A DNA stretch of 64,000 nucleotides from Rhizobium sp. ACO-34A (GTDB lineage: Bacteria > Pseudomonadota > Alphaproteobacteria > Rhizobiales > Rhizobiaceae), in contig CP021372.1 in NCBI GenBank assembly GCA_002600635.1, positions 327,001 through 391,000 on the forward strand, in the 5' to 3' direction. The translations under genes and the position numbers were made by a program. The notes under the pieces were generated by a model. The model was not told the DNA's origin and did not search any database. It saw only the letters and a program-made list of their open reading frames with translations. Below are positions 51,637 through 60,732 of the stretch, piece after piece; within the stretch, counting starts at the first letter, position 1; each line of letters starts with the position of its first letter.

Positions 51637-52818
51637 ATGCCCGACACCATCACCTTGCACACGTCGTCCGTTCTGCATTCGGATGTCCGCCATAGGCTCG
51701 ATACCGTCATTGATGCAGCGCTCGTAGCTGAACGCGTCGTCGGCGCCGTCGTGCTCGTCAGTCACAATGGATCGACGGTTTATCGACGTGCGGCAGGGCT
51801 GGCGGACCGCGAAGCCGGCATTACCATGAAAGAGGATTCGATCTTTCGGCTTGCTTCCGTGTCGAAGCTCTTCGTTGCAACCGCCGTAATGGTGCTGATC
51901 GAGAGGGGGAAGATATCTCTGGATGGCCTGGTCGGCGATATCCTACCGGCATTCAAGCCGACACTAGCGGATGGCCGTCCGGCATCGATCACGGTGCGCC
52001 AATTGCTGACCCATACGTCCGGCCTGGGGTATGGATTTCTGGAGCCGCAGGATGGTTCGTATCATCGCGCGCAAGTGTCCGACGGCATGGACCGCTCCGG
52101 CCTGACTCTTGAAGAGAACCTTCGACGGCTGGCTTCCGTTCCGCTGCTGTTCGAGCCGGGCGCTGCGTGGAACTATTCTCTATCCATCGATGTTCTTGGC
52201 GCCTTCATCGAGAAGATAACAGGCCTAACGCTGACGGATACTGTACGGGAACTGGTGACGAAACCCCTGGATATCGAGGAAAGCGGCTTCATTACGACCG
52301 ATCCCGCGCGATTGGCGACGGCCTATGCCGACAGCCCACGGCGGCCCCGGCGGATGAAGGACGATGATCTGCTCCCGACTATGCCTGGTCTGGCGGACGT
52401 CGCGATGTCGCCCGCCCGCGCTTTCGACAATAGCGCGTTTCCTTCCGGCGGTGCTGGGATGGTTGGCACCGCCGACGATACGCTGCGGCTTCTGGAGGCT
52501 CTGCGTCTCGGTGGTGAACCTATCCTCTCGCCGGGGCGCGTTCGCGACATGGCCCGCAACCAGATCGGCGCTATACCTGTTGCCGGATGGCCCGGTTGGG
52601 GCCATGGTCTCGGCTTTTCAGTGCTGCTCGATCCAAAAGCCGCAGGAACACCGGAAACCGGGGGAACATGGCGCTGGGGCGGTGCCTATGGCCATTCCTG
52701 GTTCGTCGATCCGGTCGAAAATCTGACGGTCGTCGCTTTCACGAATACCGCCTTCGAGGGCATGTCAGGCGGCGGTCGCTTCCCGCAGGATCTTTGCAGA
52801 GCGATCTACGATCGCTAG
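51637..52818 (+). CDS. Serine hydrolase (class C beta-lactamase family)
   Basis: A 393-residue penicillin-binding/beta-lactamase-fold hydrolase. The nucleophile lies in SVSKLF (S-x-x-K, about residues 73-78), the Tyr motif in WNYSLSIDVLGAF and the third motif region in WRWGGAYGHSWFVDP. There is no signal peptide, so it is probably a cytoplasmic esterase of the EstB/LovD kind rather than a true beta-lactamase. ATG 51637 is chosen because the upstream in-frame stretch from 51499 overlaps the AraC gene start and lacks homology. It is followed by a frameshifted sulfurtransferase gene and is divergent from AraC. Confidence 0.9.
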   Translation: MPDTITLHTSSVLHSDVRHRLDTVIDAALVAERVVGAVVLVSHNGSTVYRRAAGLADREAGITMKEDSIFRLASVSKLFVATAVMVLIERGKISLDGLVGDILPAFKPTLADGRPASITVRQLLTHTSGLGYGFLEPQDGSYHRAQVSDGMDRSGLTLEENLRRLASVPLLFEPGAAWNYSLSIDVLGAFIEKITGLTLTDTVRELVTKPLDIEESGFITTDPARLATAYADSPRRPRRMKDDDLLPTMPGLADVAMSPARAFDNSAFPSGGAGMVGTADDTLRLLEALRLGGEPILSPGRVRDMARNQIGAIPVAGWPGWGHGLGFSVLLDPKAAGTPETGGTWRWGGAYGHSWFVDPVENLTVVAFTNTAFEGMSGGGRFPQDLCRAIYDR

Positions 52819-52908
52819 CCGACGCCATGTCTTTTGCGCCTTCCAGCCACGAGGGCTACGGACGAAGCCACCCTCATGAACCAACACATGGACGAAAGGT
52901 GAATTTCC

Positions 52909-53785
52909 ATGGCGGACGCTTTCCCAACCCCTCTCGTCTCCACAGTGTGGCTGGCGCAGAACCTGAACGATCCGGATATCCGGGTACTCGACGCAACTGT
53001 CTTGATATCGCCGCCTTTAGTGGCGGGCGGCAACTGGACGGTCGGAAGCAATCGCGAGGCCCATGACGCCTTCCATATTCCCGGTTCCCGCTACGCGGAC
53101 CTGATATCGGAGTTCTCAGCCCCGGTGGGCCGCTTTCCACGCCCGGACATCGCTCTATTTACGGCGTCCGTCCAGCGCCTCGGGATCGGTCCAGACACCC
53201 GCGTCGTGATTTACGACCGCGCATCGGGTGTCTGGGCGGCGCGCCTGTGGTGGGTGATGCCGCTCCTTCGGACTCGACCGTGCCGCCGTACTGGACGGCG
53301 GATTTGCATTGTGGCAGGCCGAGGGTCGGCCGGTAACGTCTGAGCCGCCTCCACAGAAAACCGCCGCGCCGTTCGTCCCACAAGATCGACCAGAACTGTT
53401 CGTCGACAAAAAACAGGTGGTTGCGGTAGTCGAGCAGGGAGGCGCTTGCCTCGTCAATGCGCTCGATGCCAGTGATTTCAACGCGACGGATACCAAAGGT
53501 TATGCGCGCCCAGGAAGAATCCCCGGAAGTTTGAGCGTGCCGGCGTCCGGCCTTGTTGATCCCACGACCGGTCGATCTTTATCAATTCCAATTCTTCGCC
53601 AACGGTTTTCGGAGGTCCTTTCCCGCCCTGGCCGGAAGGTGATGTATTGTGGTGGAGGGATCGCTGCCTGCGCCGACGCTCTCGCCCTGACGTTGCTCGG
53701 CGAGCAGGATGTCGCAGTTTACGACGCATCTCTCGAGGAATGGGCAGCCGATCCCTCGCTGCCAATGGAGGTTCAGGAAGCCTGA
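52909..53785 (+). pseudogene. Thiosulfate/3-mercaptopyruvate sulfurtransferase, one frameshift
   Basis: Two rhodanese domains. The first runs in frame from 52909 (LVSTVWLAQNLNDPDIRVLD, then HDAFHIPGSRYADL and VVIYDRASGVWAARLWWVM). At about 53262-53270 the frame is lost; the family sequence continues in another frame (DRAAVLDGGFALWQAEGRPV) to 53785, including the active-site loop YCGGGIAACADALAL with the catalytic Cys. Restoring the frame yields a ~290-residue enzyme of normal length with an intact active site, so either one base is wrong or the gene has just been inactivated. AAAGG precedes the ATG. The preceding gene is the serine hydrolase on the same strand. Confidence 0.85.
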
Positions 53786-53980
53786 TTTGCTTCGGGTCGA
53801 TTCCCCGACAGGACAGACCCTGTCCACGGCGCTCTAACGTAGCACTTTCCACGGTCCGGTCAGTCTACGACAAGATCATCGACAGGCATCGGTAGATGGA
53901 ATAAGTGCGACGGACGAAGAAGATCGATAGGGCCAAATCCTTGCAACAAAGCTTCAGTTCTGGTTCGCCTCGCCGATCGT

Positions 53981-54877
53981 TTAGGAGCCTCTGACTTTCA
54001 TAAAGTCGATGAAAACCCTCACAGATGCGGCCATGTGCTTGCGTTCCGGGTAATAGAGGTAGAACCCCGGGAAAACCTTACACCAGGGTTCGAGGACGCG
54101 GATGAGTTCCTCGCTTTCCACGAAGGGTTCGGCCAAGTCTTCGATGAGGTAAGCCAATCCAAGCCCCTGACGCGCCGCTGAAAGCAGCAGCTCGGTGTCG
54201 TTTACGGTGAGGAGGTTCTTGACATCGACATCGATCGCACCATCGGCACCTTCGAACCGCCACGGATACAGGGCTCCCGTGCTTTTCCATTTGTAGGTAA
54301 GGCAGAGATGGTCTTTCAGATCGGCTGGAGTTTGAGGCTGGCGCCGGTCCGCAAAATAGGAGGGCGCTCCCACAACCGCCATTCGGAGATCGCGTGTAAT
54401 GCGCACCGCGACCATATCGCGGCTGATTTGTCCGCCAATCCGAACACCCGCATCGAAACCTTGGGCAACCACATCCGTGATGTCATTGTCTATCACGAGA
54501 TCGAGGCTAACCTCCGGATAGGCAAGGCGAAACTGCTGCAATCTCGGCAGGATCGCGATCTGCGCGGCGATGCTTGGTAAATTGACGCGAACCACGCCTT
54601 TCGGCGCCTCCTGATAGGCCCCGACCGCCATCACAGCTTCGTCCATACCCATCATCATCGGCTTGATGCGATCATACAGGACACTTCCGGCTTCCGTCAG
54701 ACCGACACTGCGCGTTGTTCGATTGAGGAGGCGTATGCCGAGACGGCTCTCCAACGAGCGGACGGTACGGCTCAGCGCCGACGGCGATATCGCCAGCCGC
54801 TTGGCAGCGCGCCCAAATGCCCGCTCGTCGCAGACTGCGACGAATGCCTTCAACTGGGCAAATTCCGTCCCGTCCAT
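53981..54877 (-). CDS. LysR family transcriptional regulator
   Basis: A 298-residue regulator of the DsdC/PA-type branch common in proteobacteria. The helix-turn-helix is QLKAFVAVCDERAFGRAAKRLAISPSALSRTVRSLE (residues about 8-43, outlined), and the effector domain contains GVVRVNLPSIAAQIAILPRL and a C-terminal FPGFYLYYPERKHMAASVRVF. ATG 54877 (MDGTEF) is the natural start; the longer frame from 54925 adds residues without homology. It is divergent from the alcohol dehydrogenase gene at 55029, its likely target. Confidence 0.92.
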   Translation of the reverse strand: MDGTEFAQLKAFVAVCDERAFGRAAKRLAISPSALSRTVRSLESRLGIRLLNRTTRSVGLTEAGSVLYDRIKPMMMGMDEAVMAVGAYQEAPKGVVRVNLPSIAAQIAILPRLQQFRLAYPEVSLDLVIDNDITDVVAQGFDAGVRIGGQISRDMVAVRITRDLRMAVVGAPSYFADRRQPQTPADLKDHLCLTYKWKSTGALYPWRFEGADGAIDVDVKNLLTVNDTELLLSAARQGLGLAYLIEDLAEPFVESEELIRVLEPWCKVFPGFYLYYPERKHMAASVRVFIDFMKVRGS

Positions 54878-55028
54878 TATGATCCCTGATGGCAATACTT
54901 CATGCCGAATTTGTACCATATTCAAGCATAATTACCATGCTCCATATTATGCCGAAGACGGGTGCGAAGGTTTCGGTGCGGTATCGGGAATACGCTCGTC
55001 GTTCAGCAACAAGCGGAGAATGGCGACG

Positions 55029-56039
55029 ATGAGACGTTGGGAAATTGACGCAATAGGCAGGCAGCACCTGAAACTGAACGATGTCGAGGTCCCGATACCT
55101 GGTCGTGGCGAGGTCTTGGTAAAAGTGAACGCGGTTGCGCTGAATTACCGCGACAAGATGGTCGTCGAGACCGGTCGGGGACTGCCTCTCAAGTTCCCGT
55201 TCACGCCCGGCTCCGACCTTGCCGGAGAGGTCGTCGCTCTCGGCGAAGGCACTGCCCGCTTCGAGTTGGGCACGAACGTAATCTCGACGGCAACCCCAGA
55301 CTGGATCGACGGCCTGCGCGCAGGTACTGCCCGAACGCCTGCCTATCAGACTTTGGGTGGTTTTTATCCGGGTGTGCTGGCCGAGTACGTCGCAATGCCG
55401 GAAGACTGGTTTGTCTCAGCACCTGAGACGCTCGACGCCTGCCAAGCTTGCACATTTCCAGTCGCCGGCCTCACGGCGTGGTTTGCGCTCGTCGAACGGG
55501 CCGGAGTTCGAGCCGGCGATACGGTCCTGATCCCTAGCACTGGCGGAGTTGCCCTGTTCGGTATGCAGATCGCAAAGGCCAACGGTGCAAAGGTAATCGT
55601 CTGCGGTCAACCTGAATACGAAGCGCGTGCGAAGGCACTGGGCGCAGACCACTTCATCGACGCGAACAGCGACTGGATGGAAAGGGTCTATCAGCTCACT
55701 TCGGACCGCGGCGTGGACGTCGCTCTGGAAGTTATTGGTGGCAAGCATCTTGGGCAATCTATCCAGGTCACAGCGGTTGGCGGTCATGTCTGCCAGATCG
55801 GCGCACTCGACGGCTGGGACATCAGTGCGCCAGCTATGCCGCTGATGCTCAAGGACATAACAATCCATGGCATCGGAACCGGCAGCAGAAAGGCGCTGGA
55901 GCGTTTCGTCAGAGCGATCGATCAGACCCGTATCGTCCCCGTTGTCGATTCTCGCTATTCACTGGCCGATCTTCCCGCAGCCTTCGACCACTTGGATCGA
56001 GGGGCATTTGGCAAGATCGTCATCGACGTCACTCAATAG
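55029..56039 (+). CDS. Zinc-type alcohol dehydrogenase/quinone oxidoreductase family protein (MDR)
   Basis: A 336-residue medium-chain dehydrogenase. NYRDKMVVETGRGLPLKFPFTPGSDLAGEVVALGEG (about residues 37-72, outlined) is the GroES-like domain, with Tyr-Arg-Asp in place of catalytic zinc ligands. The Rossmann part has GDTVLIPSTGGVALFGMQIAKANGAKVIV, and GAFGKIVIDV closes the chain. Lack of the zinc-binding Cys/His set suggests a zinc-independent quinone or enone reductase. ATG 55029 has GGAG at suitable spacing; ATG 55020 is too close to it. It is divergent from a LysR gene. Confidence 0.9.
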   Translation: MRRWEIDAIGRQHLKLNDVEVPIPGRGEVLVKVNAVALNYRDKMVVETGRGLPLKFPFTPGSDLAGEVVALGEGTARFELGTNVISTATPDWIDGLRAGTARTPAYQTLGGFYPGVLAEYVAMPEDWFVSAPETLDACQACTFPVAGLTAWFALVERAGVRAGDTVLIPSTGGVALFGMQIAKANGAKVIVCGQPEYEARAKALGADHFIDANSDWMERVYQLTSDRGVDVALEVIGGKHLGQSIQVTAVGGHVCQIGALDGWDISAPAMPLMLKDITIHGIGTGSRKALERFVRAIDQTRIVPVVDSRYSLADLPAAFDHLDRGAFGKIVIDVTQ

Positions 56040-56737
56040 GGGGCCCCGCACTCCGGTCCGCCGGATGGAGTTCTATCGCCTATTGGAAGAAGGACGAGAT
56101 CGATTTCTGCGATACTGAGAGAAATCATTGGCCAACCATGAATTCTGCCAGGACGCCCGCCAAACCTTCCCGCTTATGACCTTCTTCCATCTTGCATTGA
56201 GCGAACCGTGGAGGGAGAACGGCGGCGGTCGGCGGTAAGTCGTTCGCAAAAATGGCTGTTTTGACTGAAGTGACGGGCCGCCCGATAATGATGAGCACTA
56301 TGTCTATGCTATAGCCCTCTAACGCCGCACTGTACGACTTCCCGTGCTAATTGGCGCAGTCCATCAGCGGTTTTGGCCATTTACAGGAGGGCCGGGCCTG
56401 ATGGCGAGCGGTCCGGCAGCCATTGGGGTGCAAGATAGCGATAGATGCCGTTTAGCGAGCGAAAACCGACCGATTGTGGCATCGGCCGGATTGCTTGGGA
56501 TAACGCATCTTCCCGCGCGGCGTTCGGCCGGGATAGAAGCGAATGGCCGCCGGCTGATAAGCAGTCGGCCGGCAGACGTCGAGCTAAATGCAGATTACCA
56601 CGGGATTGTACCAAAGGTGGCGTGCGTGAACATAACGGTCGGCCCTTCCGAGCCCAGGAGCGCAACGCGCACGGCTTCGGCCGCACCGCCCCCGACGGTA
56701 TCCAAGTCGGCCATGGCGAAGTTTGCAACAGAGCCTC
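56040..56737. other. Gap with a second copy of the gene-tail remnant
   Basis: No intact gene is recognised in about 700 bp. At 56270-56322 the frame reads PPDNDEHYVYAIAL then TAA, a diverged copy of the tail at 50341-50396. Open stretches on both strands in 56340-56730 show no family resemblance. Confidence 0.5.
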
Positions 56738-57736
56738 TTAAAGTCTTATCAGCATCTTTCCCTTGTTCTCACCCTCGAAAAGACCCAAGAAAGCCTCCGG
56801 AACGGAACTCAATCCTTCAAATACCGTCGAATGCGAGTAAATCTTTCCGGCAGCGATCAATTCTCCAACATCAGTTTCAAACTCATTTCGCCGGGACACG
56901 TAATCCATTGAAATGAAGCCGCGTAAGGCCATTCTGCACATCACGGCTTGCGTAAGATGCTGCAAGGAGGTCGACGGGCCGTCGCCATTGTATTCACTGA
57001 TCATTCCGCATAATGCGAACCGCGCGTGTTGATTTCCCGTTGCAAGCGCGGCGTCCAAGTGCTCGCCGCCGACATTGTCAAAATAGACGTCGATTCCCTG
57101 CGGAGCGGCCGCACGAAGTTTGTCGAGAAGGTTTCCTTCAGCTTTGTAGTCGATGACAGCATCCGCCCCGAGTTCGCGAATCCAAGCGCATTTGCCTGCT
57201 CCTCCCGCGGAGGCGATTACGGTCAATCCTCTTGCTTTCGCCAACTGGACGACGACGGAACCAACCGCCCCGGCAGCACCTGAAACGAAGACGGTATCGC
57301 CGGCCTTGGCCGCGGCGACATCGAACAATCCGAAATAAGCGGTCAAGCCAGGTCCGCCCAGAATGCCGAGATATGCGTCGATCGGCACATCTTTGATCGG
57401 CTGGATTGGGGTGGCCTGCGTTGCCAACAATATAGTCTCGTCCCGCCAGCCCATCATATGCTTGACCAGGTCGCCAGGTGCAAAACCGGGCGCTCTCGAT
57501 TCCACGACTTCGCCGATCGCGCCTCCATCGAGCGGCGCCCCAACCTCGTACGGTGGGACGTAACTCTGCGGATTGTCGTCCATGCGCGGACGCATGTAGG
57601 GATCTACTGAAAGCCAGAGATTTCTTACGTGGATCTGTCCCTCTTCGAGGCTCGGCAGCGCGATCAGCTTCAGCTCAAAATTCCCGAGATCCGGCCTGCC
57701 AATCGGCCGCGACTTAAGATGCCATGCATAGGCCAT
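56738..57736 (-). CDS. NADP-dependent oxidoreductase (MDR, 2-alkenal/leukotriene reductase type)
   Basis: A 332-residue zinc-independent medium-chain reductase. NLWLSVDPYMRPRMDD (about residues 39-54), GDLVKHMMGWRDE, the GILGGPGLTAYFGLFDVAAAKAGDTVFVSGAAGAVGSVV core and DVYFDNVGGEHLDAAL are hallmarks of the CurA/PTGR group, which reduces enones and alkenals with NADPH. The length is normal. It stands alone on the minus strand, between a debris region and an insertion sequence. No regulator is directly adjacent. Confidence 0.92.
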   Translation of the reverse strand: MAYAWHLKSRPIGRPDLGNFELKLIALPSLEEGQIHVRNLWLSVDPYMRPRMDDNPQSYVPPYEVGAPLDGGAIGEVVESRAPGFAPGDLVKHMMGWRDETILLATQATPIQPIKDVPIDAYLGILGGPGLTAYFGLFDVAAAKAGDTVFVSGAAGAVGSVVVQLAKARGLTVIASAGGAGKCAWIRELGADAVIDYKAEGNLLDKLRAAAPQGIDVYFDNVGGEHLDAALATGNQHARFALCGMISEYNGDGPSTSLQHLTQAVMCRMALRGFISMDYVSRRNEFETDVGELIAAGKIYSHSTVFEGLSSVPEAFLGLFEGENKGKMLIRL

Positions 57737-57921
57737 GACGTGTCTCCATACTGTTCATGATTTAAACGTTGCCAGCCATCACGTCCGGACACGCACGTCT
57801 GCCGTGAAGCCCAGTGTCGTCCTGGCGGCGCCAAGATTCGACATCATCTTGGCCCCATTCTCCGCATCCACCTCCGCCAAAAGGCCGCCGCAATCGTGGA
57901 TCCATGGGATTGGATCAGTCC
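57737..57921. other. Spacer between reductase gene and IS630-type remnant
   Basis: About 185 bp without a recognisable gene. I do not find the outer inverted repeat that an intact IS630 element would need here. Confidence 0.4.
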
Positions 57922-58804
57922 TCAAAGATCAGGCTTTGCGCTCCACATATAAAATGTTTCTGGTTCGGGATCGCTCGCAACTGACTGCAGGTAACGCGGC
58001 TTCCAAACATCTCTGATGAAGGCTTCCATCTTTGTGGGCAACTGAGGGCGCAGCGGAGGGGCCTCACCATAGAAACGCACAACACCATTGGACGGCCGCT
58101 TATGGGAGCCGAGATTGTCCATCACCACGACATCGCCGGGTCGAAGTGTCGGGACGAGGAACTGCTCCACCCATGCAGCAAAGCTCGTGCCATTGATAGG
58201 CCCATCGATGACGCAGGGCGCATCGATGCGGTCATGACGTAAAGCGGCGAGGAAGGTGAGCGTGCGCCATTTGCCATGCGGAGCCTTGGCGATCAACCGC
58301 TGACCCCGCGGCCCCCACCCGCGCAACGGCGCCATGTTGGTCTTGGCCCAGGTCTCATCGATAAAGACCAAGCGGTGGGGATCAAGCCGGCCCTGATATT
58401 TCCTCCACTGTGCCCGCCGCCTCGCGATCGCCGGCCTGTCCTGCTCGCTGGCGAACAGCGTTTTTTTTGAAGCTGAAGCCGGCCGCTCTCAGCACGCGCC
58501 AGATCGAAACGGGAGAGGCTGCCACACCCCGCTCAGCAAGCTCCGCCGCCAGACTACGCAAGCTGACCGCAGAGCCCGAGCCCACTCGAGACAAAAGCCA
58601 GTCCCGATGCTCATCCAGCGCCCGGCCCGACGGCCGACCCATCCGCTGCGCCGCGGCATTGCCGCTTGAACGCTGGCGCTGCGACCACTTCACCACACTG
58701 GCAACGCTTACGCCAAACAGCGCTGACGTCGCGCGGCAGCTCCGGCCACTCGCGACGTAGGCAACCACTCGCTCACGAAGATCATTCGAATAAGGCTTTG
58801 GCAT
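57922..58804 (-). pseudogene. IS630-family transposase, frameshift plus foreign C-terminus
   Basis: The first part starts MPKPYSNDLRERVVAYVASG (58804) and holds the helix-turn-helix (SCRATSALFGVSVASVVKW) up to LRAAGFSFKK. At a run of T on the plus strand (58461-58468, A run in the gene) the frame shifts to RLVFIDETWAKTNMAPLRGWG (first Asp-Glu region) and DVVVMDNLGSHKR (second Asp). This A-run slippage is a usual programmed frameshift in IS630 elements. After GSHK the family sequence ends and is replaced by GVVRFYGEAPPLRPQLPTK and about 35 residues of unknown origin, so the third acidic residue is missing and the enzyme is dead. Confidence 0.8.
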
Positions 58805-58897
58805 CCGATGCTGGCCTCCATCCAGCCAGCATCTTGAATCACATTTGACCCGCAACCGGAATCCCAAATGATGATTCAATCATTCTGAAATTCGCTC
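57922..58897 (-). mobile_element. Truncated IS630-family insertion element
   Basis: The transposase remnant and its right terminus (GAGCGAATTTCAGAATGATT on the minus strand, next to TA at 58898) are present. The left terminus and the transposase C-terminus are missing, so the element has been shortened by a deletion. Its right end lies directly against the IS5/IS427-type element, which appears to have inserted at this point. Confidence 0.7.
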
Positions 58898-58900
58898 TAG

Positions 58901-59760
58901 GCTGTGGTGACAAATTAACGATCTGGGATTCCCTTCGCAGGTCAAATCAGATTCAACGCTGACTTTTGGAGGTTGGCGATGGATGGCGAGATACTTCGAG
59001 ACGACCAATGGGAGTTGCTGAAGCCGTTTGTTCCCGGTGGTCGCAAAGGTAGGCGCGGCCCGCGCAGTGATGGGCGGCGTTTCTTCGACGCAGTATTGTG
59101 GCTTGCCCGTTCTGGAGCACGTTGGCGCGATCTGCCCGAGGATCGCTTCGGTCCCTATCAGACGATTAAGCGGCGCTACTATCGCTGGATCGAACAGGGC
59201 ATATTCGACCAGATTTTCGAAGCTGTCGCTGCGGACCCAGACATGGAATGGCTGTCCATCGACGCCACAGTTATCCGTGCGCAGGCGCAAGCCGCTGGCG
59301 GGCTTCGAAAAAGGGGGGAGCGCAAGCCCAGGCTCTCGGCCGTTCCCGTGGTGGATTTGGCAGCAAGATCCATGCTGTAGTCGATGCTCTGGGATTGCCC
59401 GTTCGATTCCAGCTTGGTCCAGGACAACAAAACGACATGGCACCGGCTTGCGACCTTGTTCGAGGGCTGCCAGCCAGGCAGGTGCTCGCCGATCGCGCCT
59501 ACGATGCCGACAGCCTGCATGACGTCATTCTGGACCAAGGCGGCGAACCGGTCATACCGCCACGCCGTCATCGCAAATACCAGCACGCCTACGATCGTGT
59601 CGCTTACCGCCAGCGATGGCGCATCGAGAGCTTCTTTGCCAAGCTCAAACAATGGCGCCGCATAGCAACGCGCTACGACAAGCTCGCCGCCAACTTCCTG
59701 GGGTTCATAAAGCTCGCAAGCATCATGCTATGGATCAAATAGTTAAATCGTCACCGCAGC
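58901..59760 (+). mobile_element. IS5-family (IS427-type) insertion sequence, apparently complete
   Basis: 860 bp. The left end GCTGTGGTGACAAATTAAC and the right end (reverse complement) GCTGCGGTGACGATTTAAC match at 16 of 19 positions. CTAG stands directly outside both ends (58897-58900 and 59761-59764), fitting a target duplication of CTAG or TA. It carries one transposase gene in two overlapping frames and no other gene. Confidence 0.88.
58979..59742 (+). CDS. IS5-family (IS427-type) transposase made by programmed frameshift
   Basis: The first frame (from ATG 58979 with GGAGG six bases before) gives MDGEILRDDQWELLKPFVPG to WLSIDATVIRAQAQAAGG, including the first catalytic Asp. At AAAAAGGGGGG (about 59310-59320) translation must shift to the second frame, which continues RSRGGFGSKIHAVVDALGLP, LADRAYDADSLHDVI (second Asp) and RWRIESFFAKLKQWRRIATRYDK (Glu). 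Combined length is about 254 residues, normal for the IS427 group, whose members use this kind of slippage. Both parts look intact, so the element is probably active. Confidence 0.9.
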
Positions 59761-59764
59761 CTAG

Positions 59765-60590
59765 TGTGGTGCACAGCTTCAAGGCCCTTTCGGTGGGGAT
59801 CAGTGGCTGGTTGAGGAATTCCGAGAGGCGAGGCCGATCGGCTGAGTACCGTATCGGCGTCCTGAAAGGCGACTGACACCCGACCAGAAAATGAAACTAG
59901 CTGAGGTCTACAGACTCTACTGAGCGACCTTGTCGGACCTGTCGTATTGCAGGCGCCAGAAAACTTTTTCCCGGCAGGACATTTCAGAAACAATGCAGAA
60001 AAACTTGCTTCGTAGGCAGTGATCGTGACGGCGCTTCGAACTCTCGACACCAAGCGGGGATTCGCTCGAAAATCGGCCAGTCCATGAGTGTTGACTTTCG
60101 TGGTCAAGGGAGCAACAGATCTCCTGAACCACGCTGGCCCGTCTGCCGCCGCCCGGCAGCGGGCCGGACTTCTTTTGATTTCGTTGGGCGCATTATTGTC
60201 GGGAAACTCCCTCTCAGAAAGGAGCTCTTCTAGGCTGATTGCGCTGCAACGTTCATAGATTGGGGGCGGGCTCGACTGTCTGCTCTCAATATTGGCCTGC
60301 AAAGCAACCCCACTTTGCGGGCCAAGTCTATTTGGAACAATGAAAGGGTGCGTCTCTTGGAAACCGTGTTATGGACGTATGGATATGCGGTGATGTAGCT
60401 CAGTAAGTCAGGCTGTGCACTTTAGCGGCGTTAAGTGGGTTGTTCAGTGTTGAAAGCCTGCCGCTCTCTAACGCGAGCCTGTTCCGCGAAACAGCGAAAC
60501 TTGGTCAGACGGAGCAGTTCGAGGCCAGGCATCTCGGGGGGGCACTCAGGCGGGTGATCGAACTATGGCAAGGCATTGCGACCGCTATCG
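59765..60590. other. Gap without recognisable gene
   Basis: More than 800 bp between the insertion sequence and the hairpin at 60591. Open stretches exist on both strands, none with family resemblance or a good ribosome binding site. A sequence at 60392-60405 looks like a tRNA D-arm but no tRNA can be folded. Confidence 0.5.
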
Positions 60591-60627
60591 ACTGCCTTGT
60601 CCTCGATGAAACCGAGGACAAGGCAGT
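60591..60627. repeat. Perfect 15-bp hairpin
   Basis: ACTGCCTTGTCCTCG, loop ATGAAAC, CGAGGACAAGGCAGT. All 15 pairs match. It is not followed by a T run on either strand, so it is not a plain terminator. A second, weaker inverted repeat (GGACGTC/GACGTCC) lies at 60692-60713, just before the end of the channel gene. Confidence 0.75.
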
Positions 60628-60732
60628 TGTTCAACGCCTCGTTGACGGCACTCTACGAGATCGAGATACTCGCCGACGAGGTGCAGCGATAGGACGTCAG
60701 AATTGCGACGTCCGGTCCTCTTCCTCATTTCT

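Noticed and set aside
50390..56330. CTCTAACG motifs as integron attC sites
   Set aside because: The bases do not fit the core RYYYAAC/GTTRRRY pairs, and no attC-like fold or integrase is present.
59751..60302. 183-codon minus-strand frame after the insertion sequence
   Set aside because: It begins inside the IS flank, has no ribosome binding site and no recognisable domain; composition is not protein-like.
60385..60470. tRNA-like stretch (GATGTAGCTCAGT followed later by GTTCAGTGTTGAAA)
   Set aside because: Only the D-arm-like bases match. The acceptor ends do not pair and no proper anticodon or T arm can be folded.
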